Positions 8,506 through 11,463 of a DNA stretch of 11,463 bases are shown here, in pieces. Positions within the stretch are counted from its first letter, which is position 1, and every line of letters starts with the position of its first letter. Both the position numbers and the translations under genes were made by a program. Under the pieces are notes generated by a model. That model was not told the DNA's origin. It worked only from the letters and a program-made list of their open reading frames with translations, and did not search any database. Location of the stretch: contig JAOXYB010052934.1 of NCBI GenBank assembly GCA_028565635.1, forward strand, positions 1 through 11,463, in the 5' to 3' direction. The stretch comes from Phoronis ovalis (lineage: Eukaryota > Phoronida > Phoronidae).

Positions 8506-10035
8506 ATGGTTGCAATGTGGCAAGCCATACGCCATCCTATACAGTTTGTCACCGACCAGGTGCAAGCCACAAAAACAGCCGTAAGCAACAAAATTATAAA
8601 TACCAAGAATTCTGTTGTTACAAGTATCAACAATAAAGTACAAGCAGTGAAGAATGGAATAAACAATGGAATTCAAGCCATTGTAAGTGCTATTATAAAT
8701 ACAGTTGTTGGAATCAGAGATAGTATTGTGAATAGTTTAGTAGCAGTGAGAACTGCAATTGTAAACACCCTTTTGGGAATCAGGAATACGATAGTTGGAG
8801 GTATATGTGCCATAAGAAATGCAATTGTTAATACCATATTAGGAATATGGAATGGGATATTAAATTTTATAATATCAGTACGAAATGGAATAATTAGTGC
8901 AGTAGTTTCGGTAAGGAATGGAATAGTGAATACATGTACTAACATCAAAAACTCGATCTTGAATTTCTTTGTTGCTATTTATACGACGACAAAGAATTTT
9001 ACTTTTGGCATATACAATGGTATCATTTATCTTGTTTTTGGATTCAAAACATTTGTTGTAACTACAGTCTGCGCAGTTAAAAATGGCATTGTAAATGCTG
9101 TGGTTAACACTAAGAATGCTATTGTGAACACAATTATCAGTGTGAAGAATACTACCATTGCAGGAATAACATCAGTTAAAAATGGAACAGTGCAAAAGGT
9201 CAACAATACCAGTAATTTAGTTCGCAACAATTATGTATCTGTGAAAACATTCACAGTTGATAAAGTTGATGAGTTTCACAATTTACCCCGATGGAAGAAA
9301 GCTGCTCTAGGAGGGTTTGTTTTGATAGCTCTTTCATCTATCGCTGTTAGCACCGGCTTAGCAATGGATGTTTATCAAGGCAATTGGTCACAGGCTAAGG
9401 ACAAGGTTATTGGAATGGCATGGTTGGCAACCACTACAACAAAAATCACGTATGAAGCTGGCAAAATTGGTGCTTATTATATGAGTATAGTAGTATATCA
9501 TGCATGGGATGTCTTCCTTTTCTTTTCTCAATATGTATGGATTGTTGTAGAATTTATTGTCCAAATAATTGCTGCCATATTGCAAGAGATTTCAAACTAT
9601 GTTCGGTCTATTTATAACTGCATACGTGTTTGGCTTAAAGCATTTTTTGATAAATTGCGTGTTGTTATGCAATATATTTTTGCATCAGTAAAAGTTGTGT
9701 TTGATATATTCTTGGTTTTACTTGGTTATATTTGGGATTGCTGTATGTTCATTTTAGAATTGTATAATAGATACAGAGAGAGGATTTTCTTAGGTTTTAT
9801 AACAATTCTTACCATTTATTGCACTGGTATTATTCGAGATAGAAGTGCTGCAGATTCTGATGAATCGGATGATGAAATTGACATTGATGAAATTGACAAC
9901 AGCGAAGGCTATGTTGATGACAAAACAGCAGATACTGAGCTTTATGAAAATATTCAAAGAACTGTCAGGGATGAAAGTGGCCGAGATTTGCAGGAAAATC
10001 TTGAATACAGTTCTGATGGCACAACTTGGAATTAG
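8506..10035 (+). CDS. 509-residue hendecad-repeat membrane-associated protein, family not recognised
   Basis: An uninterrupted 509-codon frame ends in TAG at 10033-10035. Residues 11-263 split into 23 gapless 11-residue repeats with the pattern x-h-h-x-(V/I)-(K/R)-N-(G/A)-I-V-N, for example TVCAVKNGIVN (187-197) and AVVNTKNAIVN (198-208). Such 11/3 periodicity is known in amphipathic helices that lie on lipid surfaces (synuclein, perilipin, apolipoproteins), so membrane or lipid-droplet binding is a plausible inference, not shown. After K-K-A-A a hydrophobic segment (266-287) could span a membrane. Residues 321-443 are hydrophobic and aromatic with scattered charges, ending in a second likely span (427-443). 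The tail is acidic (450-478, D/E-rich with S). No signal peptide or catalytic motif is visible. The ATG has T at -3 and G at +4, a weak context, and is preceded immediately by an in-frame TAG. It lies within a single exon. Confidence 0.88.
   Translation: MVAMWQAIRHPIQFVTDQVQATKTAVSNKIINTKNSVVTSINNKVQAVKNGINNGIQAIVSAIINTVVGIRDSIVNSLVAVRTAIVNTLLGIRNTIVGGICAIRNAIVNTILGIWNGILNFIISVRNGIISAVVSVRNGIVNTCTNIKNSILNFFVAIYTTTKNFTFGIYNGIIYLVFGFKTFVVTTVCAVKNGIVNAVVNTKNAIVNTIISVKNTTIAGITSVKNGTVQKVNNTSNLVRNNYVSVKTFTVDKVDEFHNLPRWKKAALGGFVLIALSSIAVSTGLAMDVYQGNWSQAKDKVIGMAWLATTTTKITYEAGKIGAYYMSIVVYHAWDVFLFFSQYVWIVVEFIVQIIAAILQEISNYVRSIYNCIRVWLKAFFDKLRVVMQYIFASVKVVFDIFLVLLGYIWDCCMFILELYNRYRERIFLGFITILTIYCTGIIRDRSAADSDESDDEIDIDEIDNSEGYVDDKTADTELYENIQRTVRDESGRDLQENLEYSSDGTTWN
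8536..9294 (+). repeat. Coding 33-bp tandem repeat array, 23 diverged units
   Basis: This is the DNA behind residues 11-263 of the 509-residue protein. Every unit is exactly 33 bp at protein level with no insertion or deletion across 759 bp. Conserved nucleotide cores such as gt(g/a)aagaatggaat and attgt(a/g)aa(t/c)ac recur, but codons vary strongly between units. The array is therefore old and held in length by selection rather than newly amplified. Long antisense open frames over this segment follow from the repeat composition. Confidence 0.85.
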
Positions 10036-10489
10036 ACACAGGGGAGACATTTTACCTCCCAGCATATGATGAAACTAATTAATAATTGATGTGATTAAGC
10101 ACAATTTTATGTTATATGAATTTAAGTATGTATTTGTAATTATTATTTTATTATTATTAGACACAGTACACAATTTGTATACGTTTGTGTTTTACCTGAA
10201 GTGGCCTAGTGCCCCACCTGGTGGTAAAAAGAAGTAACATATTTTAGACTTGTGACTGTGATGCAGTGTTCTGAACAACGGTTAAGTTTAAACATATTTT
10301 AGAGCCGGTGAACCCTCTACGGTAGCTCCTAACATGAATAGATAAATATTAATATTTTCTACAAGGTAACAAAGGTTAAATGTAATAACCGTGTAACTGG
10401 TTATTGTGGTGAACTGAGGTCAATGTTCTTTGAGAGAAACTGTTTTTAGTAATGAGAAACATGGCATTCACACGAGTCTTATGGATTAA

Positions 10490-10606
10490 TGTTGTAGCTC
10501 ACGCCGAGTAAACCAACCTTCAGTATTTGCACTCATTTCTGATATATATGTTCCATCAGAAACAGGTTCAGATACTGAAGGTCGGTTTACTCAGTGTGTT
10601 GTAGCT
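10490..10606 (+). repeat. 99-nt fold-back element with flanking 10-bp direct repeat (MITE or miRNA-like hairpin)
   Basis: Arms 10500-10543 and 10555-10598 pair over 44 positions with five mismatches (at 10505, 10515, 10530, 10534 and 10535) and a few G-T pairs, leaving a loop of about 11 nt. The longest conserved block is GAGTAAACCAACCTTCAGTA (10506-10525) against 10573-10592. TGTTGTAGCT occurs on both sides, at 10490-10499 and 10597-10606, which looks like a target-site duplication. Such small elements can also be processed as microRNA precursors when transcribed, and this one lies in a probable 3' UTR. Confidence 0.75.
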
Positions 10607-10850
10607 TTGTATTGTTTTTGTTAAGTTCTAAATTTTGGATTGTTTGAAGATTTGTTGTTACTATTAGGCCGACTTTTAATATGATTTTTATGCAATATTT
10701 TGTGCAAAGTGGTATAGTTTCTGTTATATAATGTAGAATACTCATTTTTTATTTATTTAGTTTTATCTGATACATTTTATTAACTTGGATTTGTACTTGT
10801 GATTAGCTGTAATATAGATGTTTCCATTGTACTTAAAAACAATAGTATTT

Positions 10851-10882
10851 ACATCTTTCATATTTGACATCTTTCATGTTTG
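10851..10882 (+). repeat. 16-bp tandem duplication
   Basis: ACATCTTTCATATTTG is followed directly by ACATCTTTCATGTTTG, with one base difference, then ACAT. It is a small local duplication in the presumed 3' UTR. Confidence 0.8.
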
Positions 10883-11094
10883 ACATATACTAGAAGCCAT
10901 CTTTATATAGGAATGTTCCTTCTTATCAGTTGGTGCTGCAGCATTCAACAATGCTGGTTGTGAGTATACAGACTATTACTGAGCCCTAAGAAAAACCAGA
11001 TATGGTTTTGCTTACACAATCGACCTAAAGTTTTTTTTGCATATTTTTCAGCAAATAGCTGTGTTGTTATTCTTTTCATTGTGGCTTTCGAGTC

Positions 11095-11117
11095 AATAAA
11101 ATAAAAAATAAAATAAA
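11095..11117 (+). terminator. Poly(A) signal cluster of the 509-residue gene
   Basis: AATAAA at 11095-11100 is followed by overlapping AATAAA-type hexamers in an A/T run ending about 11117. Further single AATAAA hexamers lie at 11225-11230 and 11291-11296. Which one is used cannot be told from the sequence. Confidence 0.5.
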
Positions 11118-11463
11118 TTGCCTACCTAGGAGATGTTGAGCATAAAGCACTAGGAGATTATGTACCAGTATGACCTATAAGTATTGTTGTATTGAATGTT
11201 ATTTGCCAGATGTGTCTGCACTAGAATAAACTCTGTCCCTTTTCACTCCTCTGCTATGACTACACAGCAAACTGATATCAGTTCATGTCAAATAAATCTA
11301 TCATAATTTATAATTTAAATACATGTAAATAGTACTTTGAAGCTTTGCCAAAATATAACAAATTACATTTTCAATATTATGAACACTCTAACCTTGCAGA
11401 ACCCCGTGTTGCAAATATGCAACATTGTAGAAGTGTAGCCAGTGAAGCATACGTGCAACACTT

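Larger units (their letters stand above)
10036..11463 (+). other. Likely 3' UTR and downstream flank of the 509-residue gene
   Basis: No further coding exon is visible. The stretch is AT-rich and contains the fold-back at 10500-10598, a two-copy 16-bp duplication at 10851-10882, and plus-strand AATAAA signals at 11095-11100 (the first of a run), 11225-11230 and 11291-11296. If the first signal is used, the 3' UTR is about 1.1 kb. Confidence 0.55.

Noticed and set aside
8463-9230. Several antisense open frames (8463-8666, 8482-8676, 8673-8948, 9027-9230) opposite the repeat array
   Set aside because: They are by-products of the 33-bp repeat composition. Their proteins mirror the repeats, and the sense frame is continuous over 1.5 kb.
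9790-10069. Overlapping open frames at 9790-10065 (minus) and 9845-10069 (plus)
   Set aside because: They lie in other frames of the acidic tail region. The D/E-rich sense frame explains their composition.
1-11463. tRNA or rRNA genes, tRNA-derived SINE promoters
   Set aside because: I found no convincing A-box and B-box pair, cloverleaf or rRNA-like stretch by eye. A covariance-model scan was not possible here.

Overview
The window reads as AT-rich nuclear DNA of an animal. It has intron-split genes with GT-AG junctions, long non-coding stretches, AATAAA poly(A) signals and several repeat families. The SUMO-like protein and repeat landscape would suit a marine invertebrate (a mollusc or other lophotrochozoan), but the sequence alone does not prove this.

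Two genes diverge from a compact shared promoter. On the minus strand (4887 down to 1944) lies a complete four-exon SUMO gene of 93 residues, with phase-0 introns, an N-terminal psi-K-x-E SUMO-attachment site and a C-terminal Q-T-G-G processing site. On the plus strand a first exon begins at an ATG (5192) inside a YY1-like motif. It can be spliced over a 3.2 kb intron to the exon carrying an intact 509-codon reading frame (8506-10035). Only 304 bp separate the two ATGs, and this interval holds three TGACGT sites around a CCAAT box.

The 509-residue protein is the most remarkable object here. Residues 11-263 parse without a gap into 23 consecutive 11-residue repeats, a hendecad array like those of lipid-surface amphipathic helices. 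A hydrophobic segment, a long hydrophobic and aromatic region and an acidic tail follow. I do not recognise the family. In the simplest splice model the leader exon is open in the same frame and ends in a single TAG directly before the ATG of the 509-codon frame.

The rest is mostly non-coding. 1-1285 lies beyond the SUMO poly(A) signal and shows no gene. SUMO intron 2 and the plus-strand intron carry copies of a repeat rich in AGGTCA half-sites with conserved spacing (2, then 5). The plus-strand intron also holds a 1.66 kb segment bounded by 58-bp inverted repeats and a 6-bp direct repeat, probably a non-autonomous DNA transposon, with a 31-bp minisatellite and a CA microsatellite inside it. 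The region after the 509-codon frame looks like a long 3' UTR. It contains a near-perfect 99-nt fold-back flanked by a 10-bp direct repeat (a MITE or miRNA-like hairpin) and several poly(A) signals.
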